In this document: piece after piece, positions 1-11,481 of the stretch
Position numbering within the stretch: position 1 is the first letter of the stretch
How the letters are laid out: the number at the start of each line of letters is the position of its first letter
NCBI GenBank assembly: GCA_029961685.1
Contig: JARWKL010000005.1
Span: forward strand, 15,032,164 to 15,096,163
Length of the DNA stretch: 64,000 nucleotides
Direction of reading: 5' to 3'
From: Aristolochia californica
Lineage: Eukaryota; Streptophyta; Magnoliopsida; Piperales; Aristolochiaceae
Notes under the pieces: model-generated
What the model saw: the letters and a program-made list of their open reading frames with translations, nothing else
What the model was told of the DNA's origin: nothing
The model's database searches: none
Position numbers and translations under genes: made by a program

Positions 1-420
1 AAAAAGCTGACATAATTAATCATAGATGATTGTAATGTGATTTATCCTGCGTAACGGGCTATATTTTTGTATGAAATGACTTATGGATTGCAATTCAACA
101 CTCAGTTAAAAATGCACCACAACCCATTTTTCCCGACGATTGCAAAACCTGAGATATAAAAACGAAAAGGTGCTTACAATCCCTAAAAATTACAGACACT
201 CTTTGGAATTATCTCTATCGACATATGTGCATTGTGCATTTCCGATTTTGATGTAAACATTTTTCTTAAATCAAAACTTCGAGTTTTTCGCTCTCCCTTC
301 ATCGCCGTAAACAAAAAAGGCAAATAGATCACTGCAAAATGAAAATTTCGTAGTTGATTTTCGAAAAAAGTTTAAAACAATAAAGAAAGTAAATGAAGAA
401 AATTTATTCACACACCACAA
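1..420 (+). repeat. Partial C monomer at the left edge
   Basis: The window opens inside a C unit, at AAAAAGCTGACATAATTAAT. The C-type second half follows: ATGCACCACAACCC, GAAAAGGTGCTTAC, ACATATGTGC and CAAATAGATCAC. It ends in TTCACACACCACAA and joins A at 421. The tandem heptamer TGTGCATTGTGCAT, found in nearly every unit, is at 226-239. Confidence 0.9.
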
Positions 421-1770
421 ATGAACACAAAAGTTTTGTTATCCAAGTTTGGGAAATTCCACTAGTCCAAAACTAATATCTTTGAATTTTACATGAAGGA
501 GATTTTTTCTACACATGTTTTAAAAATGGATATGCATGCTAGAAACATGTTAAAGATTCAAATGACCTATGGATCCAAAGCTTTTAATGAGAATAACAAA
601 CGCTCATTCAATTCTCAAGTGAACGTGCGGTGGGATATTTGCACGAGTCAAACAAGCCATTACTTTGCCCATATTCAAAAAGTTGCGCTAACAACCATAG
701 GTGATTGTAAAGTGATTTGTCATGCGGAACGGGCTATATTTTTGTAAGAAATGACTTATGGATTTGAAGTCAACACTCAGTTAAAAATCGCACGCCTCCC
801 CCGTTTCTTGACGATTGCAAAACCTTCGATATAAAAACGAAAATGTGCATACGATCCCTAAAACATACAAACACTCTTTGGAAATCTCTCTCTCTAAATT
901 TGTGCATTGTGCATTTCCATTTTAGATGTACACTTTTTTCTTAAATCAGAACTTTGAGTTTTTGCTCCCCCTTCATCCCATAAACGAAAAAGGCCAAAAA
1001 GATCACAACAAAATAGAAAAAATTTAGTTGCTGTGTTGAAAATATTTAAAATAATAACTAATGTAAATAAAAAATATCTATTGACACACCACAAATGAAC
1101 ACAAAATTTTTGTTATCCAAGTTTGGGAAATTTCATTAGTCCAACCCTATTAATCTTGGAATTTTACATGAAGGAGATCTTTTCTACACATGCTTTAAAA
1201 ATGGATATGCATGCTTGAAACATGTTAAATATTCAAATGACCTATGGATCCAAAGCTTTTAAAGAGAATAACAAACGCTCATTAAATTCTCAACGTAACG
1301 TGCGGTGGGATATTTACCCGAGTCTAACAAGTCATTATTTAGCCCATTTGCAAAAAGATGACATAATTAATCATAGATGATTGTAATGTGATTTATCATG
1401 CGTAACGGGCTATATTTTTGTATGAAATGACTTATGGATTGCAATTCAATACTCAGTTAAAAATCTTCCGCAACCCATTTTTCCTGACGATTGCAAAACC
1501 TGAGATATAAAAACGAAAAGGTGCTTACAATCCCTAAAAATTATAGACACTCTTTTGAAATATCGCTCTCTACATATGTGCATTGTGCATTTCCGTTTTA
1601 GATGAACACATTTTTTTTAAATCAAAACTTTGAGTTTTTCTCTCTCCCTTCATCCCCGTAAACAAAAAAGGCTAATAGATCACAGCAAAATGAAAATTTC
1701 ATAGTTGATGGACGGAAAAGTTTAAAACAATAAAAAAATTAATTGAAGAAAATTTATTCACACACCACAA
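421..1770 (+). repeat. Contracted dimer: A (421-1094) then B/C chimera (1095-1770)
   Basis: The second monomer starts as B (CAACCCTATTAATC, CATGCTTG, GAGTCTAACAAGTC). It becomes C within CCCATTTGCAAAAAGATGAC, and its second half has TTCCGCAACCC, AAGGTGCTTAC and ACATATGTGC. It then joins A directly. One B second half and one C first half are therefore missing, as expected for an unequal B-C exchange. The A dyad is degenerate here (ACAACCATAGGTGATTGT). Confidence 0.85.
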
Positions 1771-3112
1771 ATGAACACAAAAGTTTTGTGATGCAAGTTT
1801 GGGAAATTCCACTAGTCCAAAACTAAAATTTTGGAATTTTACTTGAAGGAGATTTTTTCTACACATGTTTTAAAAATGGATATACATGCCAGAAACATGT
1901 TAAAGATTCAAATGACCTATGGATCAAAAGCTTTTAAAGAGAATAACAAACGGTCATTAAATTCTCAAGTGAACGTGCGGTGGGATATTTGCTTGAGTCA
2001 AACAAGCCATTATTTTGGCCATATTCAAAAACTTGAGCTAACAATCATAGATGATTGTAAAGTGATTTGTCATGCGTAACGGGCTATATTTTTGTAAGAA
2101 ATGACTTATGGATTTGAAGTCAACAATCAGTTAAAAATCGTTCGCCTCCCCCGTTTCCCGACGATTGCAAAACCAAAAACGAAAAAGTGCATACGATCCC
2201 TAAAACATACAGACACTCTTTGGAAATATCTCTCTCTACATTTGTGCATTGTGCATTTCCATTTTAGATGTACACTTTTTTCTTGAATCAGAACTTTGAG
2301 TTTTCGCTCCCCCTTTATCCCGTAAACAAAAAAGGCAAAAAAGATCACAACAAAATAAAAATTTTATATTTGATGTGTGGAAAATATTTAAAATAATAAA
2401 TAATGTAAATAAAAAATATCTATTCACACACCACAAATGAACACAAAAGTTTTGTTATCCAAGTTTGGGAAATACCATTAGTCCAACCCTACTAAGCTTC
2501 GAATTTTACATGAAGGAGATTTTTTCAACACATGTTTAAAAAATGGATATGCGTGCTTGAAACATGTTAAAGATTTAAATGACCTATGGATCCAAAGTTT
2601 TTAAAGAGAGTAAAAAAGGCTCATTAAATTTTCAAGTGAACGTGCGGTGGGATATTTACCCGAGTCTAACAAGTAATTATTTTTCCAATTTTCAAAAATT
2701 TGATCTAACAATCATAGATGATTGTAAAGTGATTTATCATGCGTAACGGGCTATATTTTTGTATAAAAAGACTTATGGATTGCAATTCAGTACTCAGTTA
2801 AAAATCCTCTGCCACCATTTTTTCCCGATGATTGTGAAACCTGAGATATAAAAACTAAAAGGAGCTTACAATCTCTAAAAATTATAGACACTCTTTGGAA
2901 TTATCTCTCCCTAAAATTGTGCATTGTGCTTTTCCATTTTAGATGTACACTTTTCTCTTAAATCAAAACTTCGAGTTTTTCGCTCTCCCTTCATCCCGTA
3001 AACAAAAAAGACAAATAGATAACAACAAAATGAAAATTTCAGAGTTGATGTACGGAAAAAGTTTAAAACAATAAAAAAAAGTAAACGAAGAAAATTTATT
3101 CACACACCACAA
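1771..3112 (+). repeat. Contracted dimer: A (1771-2436) then B/C chimera (2437-3112)
   Basis: A lacks about 8 bp near 2174, where TTAGATAT is missing before AAAAACGAAAAAG. B keeps its identity through CCACCATTTTTTCCC, AAAGGAGCTTAC and GTGCATTGTGCTTTTCC. It switches to C near 2950 (AACTTCGAGTTTTTCGC, CCCGTAAACAAAAAAGAC), later than in the preceding dimer. The two contractions therefore have different breakpoints. Confidence 0.82.
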
Positions 3113-3495
3113 ATGAACACAAAAGTTTTGTTATCCAAGTTTGGGAAATTCCACTAGTCCAAAACTAATATCATGGAATTTTACATGAAGGAGATTTTTT
3201 TTACACATGTTTTAAAAATGGATATGCATGCCAGAAACATGTTAAAGATTCAAATGACCTATGGATCCAAAGCTTTTAAAGAGAATAAAAACGCACATTA
3301 AATTCCCAAGCGAACGTGCGATGGGATATTTACCCGAGTCTTAAAAGTCATTATTTTGCCCATTTTCAAAAATTTGATCTAACAATCATAGATGATTGTA
3401 AAGTGATTTATCATGAGTAACGGGCTATATTATTGTAAGAAATGACCTATGGATTTGAAGTCAACACTCAGTTAAAAATCGCCCGCCTCCCCCGT
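3113..3495 (+). repeat. Truncated mosaic A monomer ending at an inversion junction
   Basis: It starts as A (CTAATATCATGG, CATGCCAG). It carries a B patch with private variants (AATTCCCAAGCGAACG, GAGTCTTAAAAGTC, TTTTCAAAAATTTGATC), then returns to A (GAAGTCAACACTC, GCCCGCCTCCCCCG). It stops at CCCGT, where A would continue TTCCCGACG. The same private variants recur in inverted form near 5340-5580. Confidence 0.85.
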
Positions 3496-3527
3496 TATAT
3501 TTTTGTAACGGGCTATATTTTTGTAAA
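3496..3527. other. Scrambled left junction of the inverted block
   Basis: Between forward CCCGT and the inverted sequence lie about 32 bases made of two overlapping copies of TATATTTTTGTAA. The second copy extends left to GTAACGGGCTATATTTTTGT. That element normally sits about 80 bp upstream in the same monomer. The junction therefore looks like a short templated insertion rather than a clean join. Exact edges are uncertain by a few bases because of A/T runs. Confidence 0.75.
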
Positions 3528-6500
3528 AAATCTCTTTCATGTAAAATTCCAAGATATTAGTTTTGGACTAGTGGAATTTTCCAAACTTGGATAAAAAAAT
3601 GTTTGTGTTCAATTGTGGTGTGTGAATAAATTTTCTTCATTTAATTTTTATTATTTTTTTAAACTTTTTCCGTACATCAACTATGAAATTTTCATTTTGT
3701 TGTGATCTATTTGCCTTTTTTTTTTACGGGATGAAGTGAGAGGGTAAAACTCCAAGTTGTGGTTTAAGAAAAATGTGTACATCTAAAACGGAAATGCACA
3801 ATGCACATATGTAGAGAGACAAAATTCCAAAGAGTGTCTGTAATTTTTAGGGATTGTAAGCACCTTTTCGTTTTTATATCTCAAGTTTTGCAATCGTCGG
3901 GCAAAATGGGTTGCAGAGGATTTATAACTGAGTGCTGAATTGACATCCATAAGTCATTTCATACAAAAGTACAGCCCGTTATGCATGATAAATCACATTA
4001 CAATCATCTATGATTAATTATGCCAGCTTTTTGCAAATGGGCAAAATAATGGCTTGTTTGACTCGGGTAAATATCCACCGCAAGTTCACTTGAGAATTTA
4101 ATGAGCGATTGTTACTCTTTAAAAGCTTTGCATCCATAGCTCATTTGCATCTTTAACATGTTTCAAACATGCATATCCATTTTTAAAACTTGTGTGGATG
4201 AAATCTCTTTCTTGCAAAATTCCTAGCTATTAGGGTTAAACTAGTGGAATTTCCCAAAATTAGATAACAAAACTTTTGTGTTCATTTGTGTTGGGTGAAT
4301 AAATTTTGTTTATTTATATTTGTTATTGTTTTAAATTTTTTCCATACATCAACTATAAAATTTTCATTTTGTTGTAAGCTTTTTGCCTTGTATGTTTTCG
4401 GGATGAAGGGAGAGCGAAAAGTCAAAGTTTTGATTTAAGAAAAAAGTGTACATCTAAAATGGAAAATCACAATGCACAATTGTAGGGAGAGATAATTCCA
4501 AAGAGTGTCTGTAATTTTTAGGGATTGTAAGCACCTTTTCGTTTTTATTTCTTACGTTTTGCAATCGTCGGGAAAAATGGGTTGGGGAGGATTTTTAACT
4601 GAGTGTTGAATTGCAATCCATAAGTCATTTCATACAAAAATATAGCCCGTTACGCATGATAAATCACATTACAATCATCTATGATTAATTATGTCAGCTT
4701 TTTGCAAATGGGGAAAATAATGGCATGTTTGATTCGGGTAAATATCCCACCGCAAGTTCACTTGAGAATTTAATGAGCGTTTGTTATTCTCTTTAAAAGC
4801 TTTGCATCCATTGATCATTTGCATCTTTATCATGTTTCAAACATGCATATCCATTTTTAAAATATGTGTGGATGAAATCTCTTTCTTGCAAAATTCCAAG
4901 CTATTAGGGTTAAACTAGTGGAATTTCCCAAAATTGGATAACAAAACTTTTGTGTTCATTTGTGTTGGGTCAATAAATTTTCTTTATTTATATTTGTTAT
5001 TGTTTTAAATTTTTTCCTTACATCAACTATAAAATTTTCATTTTGTTGTAAGCTTTTTGCCTTGTTTGTTTTCGGGATGAAGGGAGAGCGAAAAGTCAAA
5101 GTTTTGATTTAAGAAAAAAGTGTACACATAAAATGGAAAAGCACAATGCATAACTGTAGGGAGAGATAATTCCAAAGAGTGTCTGTAATTTTTAGGGATT
5201 GTAAGCTCTTTTTAGTTTTTATATCTCATGTTTTGCAATCGTTGGGAAAAATTGGTGGCAGAGGATTTTTAACTGAGTGTTGAATTGCAATCCATAAGTC
5301 ATTTCATACAAAAATATAGCCCGTTACTCATAATAAATCACTTTACAATCATCTATGATTGTTAGATCAAATTTTTGAAAATGGGCAAAATAATGGCTTT
5401 TAAGATTCGGGTAAATATCCCATCGCATGTTCACTTGGGAATTTAATGTGCGTTTTTATTCTCTTTAAAAGCTTTGGATCCATAGGTCATTTGAATCTTT
5501 AACATGTTTCTGGCATGCATATCCATTTTTAAAACATGTGTAAAAAAAATCTCCTTCATGTAAAATTCCATGATATTAGTTTTGGACTAGTAGAATTTCC
5601 CAAACTTGGATAACAAAACTTTTGTGTTCATTTGTGGTGTGTGAATAAATTTTCTTCGTTTACTTTTTTTTATTGCTTTAAACTTTTTCCGTACATCAAC
5701 TCTGAAATTTTCATTTTGTTGTGACCTATTTGCCTTTTTTGTTTACGGGATGAAGGGAGAGCGAAAAACTCGAAGTTTTGATTTAAGAAAAATGTGTACA
5801 TCTAAAACGGAAATGCACAATGCACATATGTAGAGAGAGATAAATCCAAAGTGTGTCTGTAATTTTTAGGGATTGTAAGCACTTTTTTTTTTTATATCTC
5901 AGGTTTTGTAATCGTCGGGAAAAATGGGTTGCAACCGATTTTTAACTGAGTGTTGAATTGCAATCCTTAAGTCATTTCATACAAAAATATAGCCCGTTAG
6001 GCATGATAAATCACATTACAATCATCAATGATTAATTATGTCAGCTTTTTGCAAATGGGCAAACTAATGGCATGTTTGACTCGGGTAAATATCCCACAGC
6101 AAGTTCACTTGAGAATTTAATGAGCGTTTGTTCTTCTCTTTAAAAGCTTTGCATCCGTAGCTCATTTGCATCTTTAACATGTATCAAACATGCATATCCA
6201 TTTTAAAACATGTGTGGATGAAATCTCTTTATTGCAAAATTCCAAGCTATTAGAGTTAAACTAGTGGAATTTCCAAAAATTGGATAACAAAACTTTTGTG
6301 TTCATTTGTGGTGTGTGAATAGATATTTTTTAATTACATTAGTTATTATTTTAAATATTTTCCACACATCAACTATAAATTTTTTATTTTTTTGTGATTT
6401 TTTTTGCCTTTTTTGTTTAAGGGATGAAGAGGGAGCGAAAACTGAAAGTTCTGATTTAAGAAAAAAGTGTACATCTAAAATGGAATTGCACAATGCACAA

Positions 6501-6647
6501 ATGTAGGGAGAGATATTTCCAAAGAGTGTTTGCATGTTTTAGGGATCGTGTGCACTTTTTCGTTTTTCTATCTAAGGTTTTGCAATCGTCGGGAAACAGG
6601 GGAGGCGGGCGATTTTTAACAGAGTGTTGACTTCAAATTCAAAAGTC
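3528..6647 (-). repeat. Inverted block of ~4.6 monomers
   Basis: Here the reverse complement of the anchor (GTTCAT) marks unit starts at about 3612, 4285, 4959, 5631 and 6305. Read on the - strand from 6647 downwards the order is: A second half (6647-6306), C (6305-5632), A/B chimera (5631-4960), C/B chimera (4959-4286), C (4285-3613), and the start of A (3612-3528). A joins C directly at 6305, with no B between. Spacing stays 672-674 bp. The right edge is CTTCAAATTCAAAAGTC at 6647, abutting forward TACATATGTGC at 6648. Confidence 0.93.
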
Positions 6648-6848
6648 TACATATGTGCATTGTGCATTTCCGTTTTAGATCTACCCATTTTTCTTAAATC
6701 AAAACTTCGAGTTTTTCGCTCTCCCTTCCTCCCCGTAAACAAAAAAGGCAAATAGATCACAGCAAAATGAAAATTCCATAGTTGATATACGGAAAAAGTT
6801 TAAAACAATAAAAAAATGAAATGAAGAAAATTTATTCACACACAACAA
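6648..6848 (+). repeat. C monomer tail after the inversion
   Basis: Forward orientation resumes at TACATATGTGCATTGTGC and continues with the C tail (AACTTCGAG, CAAATAGATCACAGC, TTGATATACGG) into A at 6849. Only about 200 bp of this C unit is present. Confidence 0.9.
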
Positions 6849-9800
6849 ATGAACACAAAAGTTTTATTATTTAAGTTTGGGAAATTCCACTAGTCCAAAA
6901 CTAATATCTTGGAATTTTACATGAAGGAGATTTTTTCTAAACATGTTTTAAAAATGGATATGCATGCCAGAAACATGTTAAATATTCAAATGACCTATGG
7001 ATCCAAAGCTTTTAAAGAGAATAACAAACGCTCATTAAATTATCAAGTGAACGTGCATTGAGATATTTCCCCGAGTCAAACACGCCATTATTTTGCCCAT
7101 ATTCAAATATTTGAGCTAAAAATCATAGATGATTGTAAAGTGATTTGTCATGCGTAACGGGCTATATATTTGTAAGAAATGACTTATGGATTTGAAGTCA
7201 ACACTCAGTTAAAAATCGCCCGCCTCCCCCGTTTCCCGACGATTGCAAAACCTTTGATATAAAAACGAAAGAGTGCATACTTTTTTCTTAAATCAGAAGT
7301 TTGAGTTTTCGCACCCCCTTTATCCCGTAAACAGAAAAGGCAAAAAAGATCACAACAAAATAAAAATTTTATAGTTGATGTGTGGAAAATATTTAAAATA
7401 ATAACTAATGTAAATAAAAAATATCTATTCACACACCACAAATGAACACAAAATTTTTGTTATCCAAGTTTGGGAAATTCCATTAGCCCAACCCAATTAA
7501 GCTTGGAATTCTACATGAAGGAGATCTTTTCTACACATGTTTTAAAAATGGATATGCATTCTTGAAACATGTTAAAGATTCAAATGACCTATGGATCCAA
7601 AGCTTTTAAAGAGAATAACAAACGCTCATTAAATTCTCAAGTGAACGTGTAGTGGGATATTTAGTCGAGTCTAATAAATCATTATTTTGCCCATTTTCAA
7701 AAATTTTATCTAACAATCATAAATGATTGTAAAGTGATTTATCTTGTGTAATGGGCTATATTTTTGTATGAAACAACTTATGGATTGCAATTCAACACTC
7801 AATTAATAATCCTCTGCCACCAATTTTTCCTAACGATTGCAAAACCTGAGATATAAAAACTAAAAAGAGCTTACAATCCCTTAAAATAACAGACACTCTT
7901 TGGAATTATCTCTCCCTATAATTGTGCATTGTGCTTTTCCATTTGAGATGTACACTTTTTTCTTAAATAAAAAACTTTGACTTTTCGCTCTCCCTTCATC
8001 CCGAAGACAAACAAGGCAAAAAGCTTACAACAAAATGAAAATTTTATAATTGATGTATGAAAGAAATTTAAAACAATAAAAAATATTAATAAAGAAAATT
8101 TATTCAGCCAACACAAATGAACACAAAAGTTTTGTTATCCAATTTTGGGAAACTCCACTAGTTTAACCCTAATAGCTTGGAATTTTGCAAGAAAGAGATT
8201 TCATCCACACATGTTTTAAAAATGGATATGCATGTTTGAAACATGTCAAAGATGCAAATGAGCTATGGATGCAAAGCTTTTAAAGAGAATAACAAACGCT
8301 CATTAAATTCTCAAGTGAACGTGCGGTGGGATATTTACCCGAGTCTAACAAGTCATTAGTTTGCCCTTTTTCAAAAATTTGATCTAACAATCATAGATGA
8401 TTTTAAAGTGATTTGTCATGCATAACGGGCTATATTTTTGTATGAAATGACTTATGGATTCCAATTTAACACTCTGTTAAAAATCCTCTTCCACCAATTT
8501 TTCCCGACGAATGCAAAACTTGAGATATAAAAACTAAAAAGAGCTTACAATCCCTAAAAATTACAGCCACTCGTTGGAATTATCTCTCCCTACAATTGTG
8601 CATTTCGGTTTTCCATTTTAGATGTACACTATTTTCTTAAATCAAAACTTTGACTTTTCACACTCCCTTCATCCCGAAAACAAACAAGGCAAATAGCTTA
8701 CAACAAAATGAAAATTTTATAGTTGATGTATGGAAAAAATTTAAAACAATAACAAATATAAATAAAGAAAATTTATTCGCCCAACACAAATGAACACAAA
8801 AGTTTTGTAATCCAATTTTGGGAAATTCCACTAGTTTAACCCTAATAGCTTGGAATTTTGCAAGAAAGAGATTTCATCCACACATGTTTTAAAAATGGAT
8901 ATGCATGTTTGAAACATGTTAAAGATGCAAATGAGCTATGGATTCAAATCTTTTAAAGAGATTAACAAACGCTCATTAAATTCTCAAGTGAACGTGCGGT
9001 GGGATATTTACCCGAGTCTAACAAGTCATTATTTTTCCCTTTTTCAAAAATTTGATCTAACAGTCATAGATGATTGTAAAGTGATTTATCATGTGTAACG
9101 TGCTATATTTTGTATGAAATGACTTATGGATTCCAATTTAACACTCAGTTAAAAATACTCTTCCACCAATTTTTCCTGACGATTGCAAAACCTGAGATAT
9201 AAAAACTAAAAAGAGCTTACAATCTCTAAAAATTATAGACACTCATTGGAATTATCTCTCCCTAAAATTGTGCATTGTGCTTTTCCATTTCAGATGTACA
9301 CTTTTTTCTTAAATCAAAACTTTGACTTTTCCCTCTCCCTTCATCCCGAAAACAAACAAGGCAAAAAGCTTACAACAAAATGAAAATTTTATAGTTGATG
9401 TATGGAAAAAAGTTAAAAAAATAACAAATATAAATAAAGAAAATTTATTCACCCAACTCAAATGAACCCAAAAGTTTTGTAATCCAATTTTGGGAAATTC
9501 CACTTGTTTAACTCTAATAGCTTGGAATTTTCCAAGAAAGAGATTTCATCCACACATGTTTTAAAAATGGATATGCATGTTTGAAACATGTAAAAGATGC
9601 AAATGAGCTATGGATGCAAAGCTTTTAAAGAGAATAACAAACGCTCATTAAATTCTCAAGTGAACTTGCAGTGGGATATTTACCGGACTCAAACATGCCA
9701 TTATTTTGCCCATTTGCAAAAAGCTGACATAATTAATCATAAATGATTGTAATGTGATTTATCATGAGTAATGGGCTATATTTTTGTATGTAATGACTTA

Positions 9801-11481
9801 TGGATTGCAATTCAACACTCAGTTAAAAATCCTCTACAACCCATTTTTCCCAATGATTGCAAAACCTGAGATATAAAAACGAAAAGGTGCTTACAATCCC
9901 TAAAAATTACAGACACTCTTTGGAATTATCTCTCTCCACATATGTGCATTGTGGATTTCCATTTTAGATGTACACATTTTTTTAAATCAAAACTTCGAGT
10001 TTTTCGCTCTCCCTTCATCCCGTAAACAAAAAAAGCAAATAGATCACAGCAAAAAGAAAATTTCATTGAGCATATACGGAAAAAGTTTAAAACAATAAAA
10101 AAATTAAATGAAGAAAATTTATTCACACACCACAAAGGAACACAAAAGTTTTGTTATCCAAGTTTGGGAAATTCCACTAGTTTAACCCTAATAGCTTGGA
10201 ATTTTGGAAGAAAGAGATTTCATCCACACATGTTTTAAAAATGGATATGCATATTTGAAACATGTTAAAGATGCAAATGACCTATGGATGCAAAGATTTT
10301 AAAGAGAATAACAAACGCTCATTAAATTCTCAAGTGAACTTGTGGGTGGATATTTACTGGAGTCAAACATGCCATTGTTTTGCCCATTTGCAAAAAGTTG
10401 ACATAATTAATCATAGATGATTGTAATGTGATTTATCATGTGTAAAGGCCACTATTTTTGTATGAAATGACTTATAGATTGCAATTCAACACTCTGTTAA
10501 AAATCCTCCGCAACCCATTTTTCCCGACGATTGCAAAACCTGAGATATAAAAATGAAAAGGTGCTCACAATCCCTAAAATTACAGACACTCTTTGGAATT
10601 AGCTCTCTCTACATATGTGGATTGTGCATTTCCGTTTTAGATGTACACATTTTTTTTAAATCAAAACTTCGAGTTTTTCGCTCTCCCTTTATCCAGTAAA
10701 CAGAAAAGGCAAATAGATCACAGCAAAATGAAAATTTCATAGAGCATGTACAGAAAAAGATTAAAACAATAAAAATATAAATCAAGAAAATATATTCACC
10801 CAACACAAATGAACACAAAAGTTTTGTAATCCAATTTTGGGAAATTCCACTAGTTTAACCCTAATAGCTTGGAATTTTGCAAGAAAGAGATTTCATCCAC
10901 ACATGTTTTAAAAATGGATATGCATGTTTGAAACATGTTAAAGATGCCAATGAGCTATGGATGCAAAGCTTTTAAAGATAATTACAAACGCTCATTAAAT
11001 TCTCAAGTGAACTTGCGGTGGGATATTTACCGAAGTCAAACATGCCATTATTTTGCCCATTTGCAAAAAGCTGACATAATTAATCATAGATGATTGTAAT
11101 GTGATTTATCATGCGTAACGGGCTATATTTTTGTATGAAATGACTTATGGATTGCAATTCAACACTCAGTTAAAAATCCTCCGAAATCCATTTTTCCCTA
11201 CGATAGCAAAACCTGAGATATAAAAACGAAAAGGTGCTTAAAATCCTGAAAAATTACAGACACTTTTTGGAATTATCTCTCTCTACATATGTGCATTTTG
11301 CATTTCCGTTTTAGATGTACACATTTTTCTTAAATCAAAACTTCGAGTTTTCGCATTCCCTTCATCCCGTAAACAAAAAAGGCAAATAGATCAAAGCAAA
11401 AAGAAAATTTCATAGAGCATGTACGGAAAAAGTTTAAAATAATAAAAAAGTAAATGAATAAAATTAATTCACACACCACAA
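6849..11481 (+). repeat. Expanded unit A-B-(C-like)x5
   Basis: Monomers: A 6849-7441, B 7442-8116, C/B 8117-8789, C/B 8790-9461, C 9462-10135, C 10136-10808, C 10809-11481. A is 593 bp because about 83 bp are missing at 7280/7281, between GTGCATAC and TTTTTTCTTAAATC. The two C/B units share private variants (TTTGATCTAACA after a C start, CTCTTCCACCAATTTTT), so one is a recent copy of the other. Unit 10136 has an A-like ATCCAAGTTTGGG before its C-type CTAGTTTAACCC, and its tail is B-like (TTCACCCAACACAA). Confidence 0.88.

Noticed and set aside
3528..6647. Inverted block as an inserted transposon with terminal inverted repeats
   Set aside because: The block consists of ordinary satellite monomers, and the inverted similarity to the left flank is internal to the monomers. 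No target-site duplication was seen.
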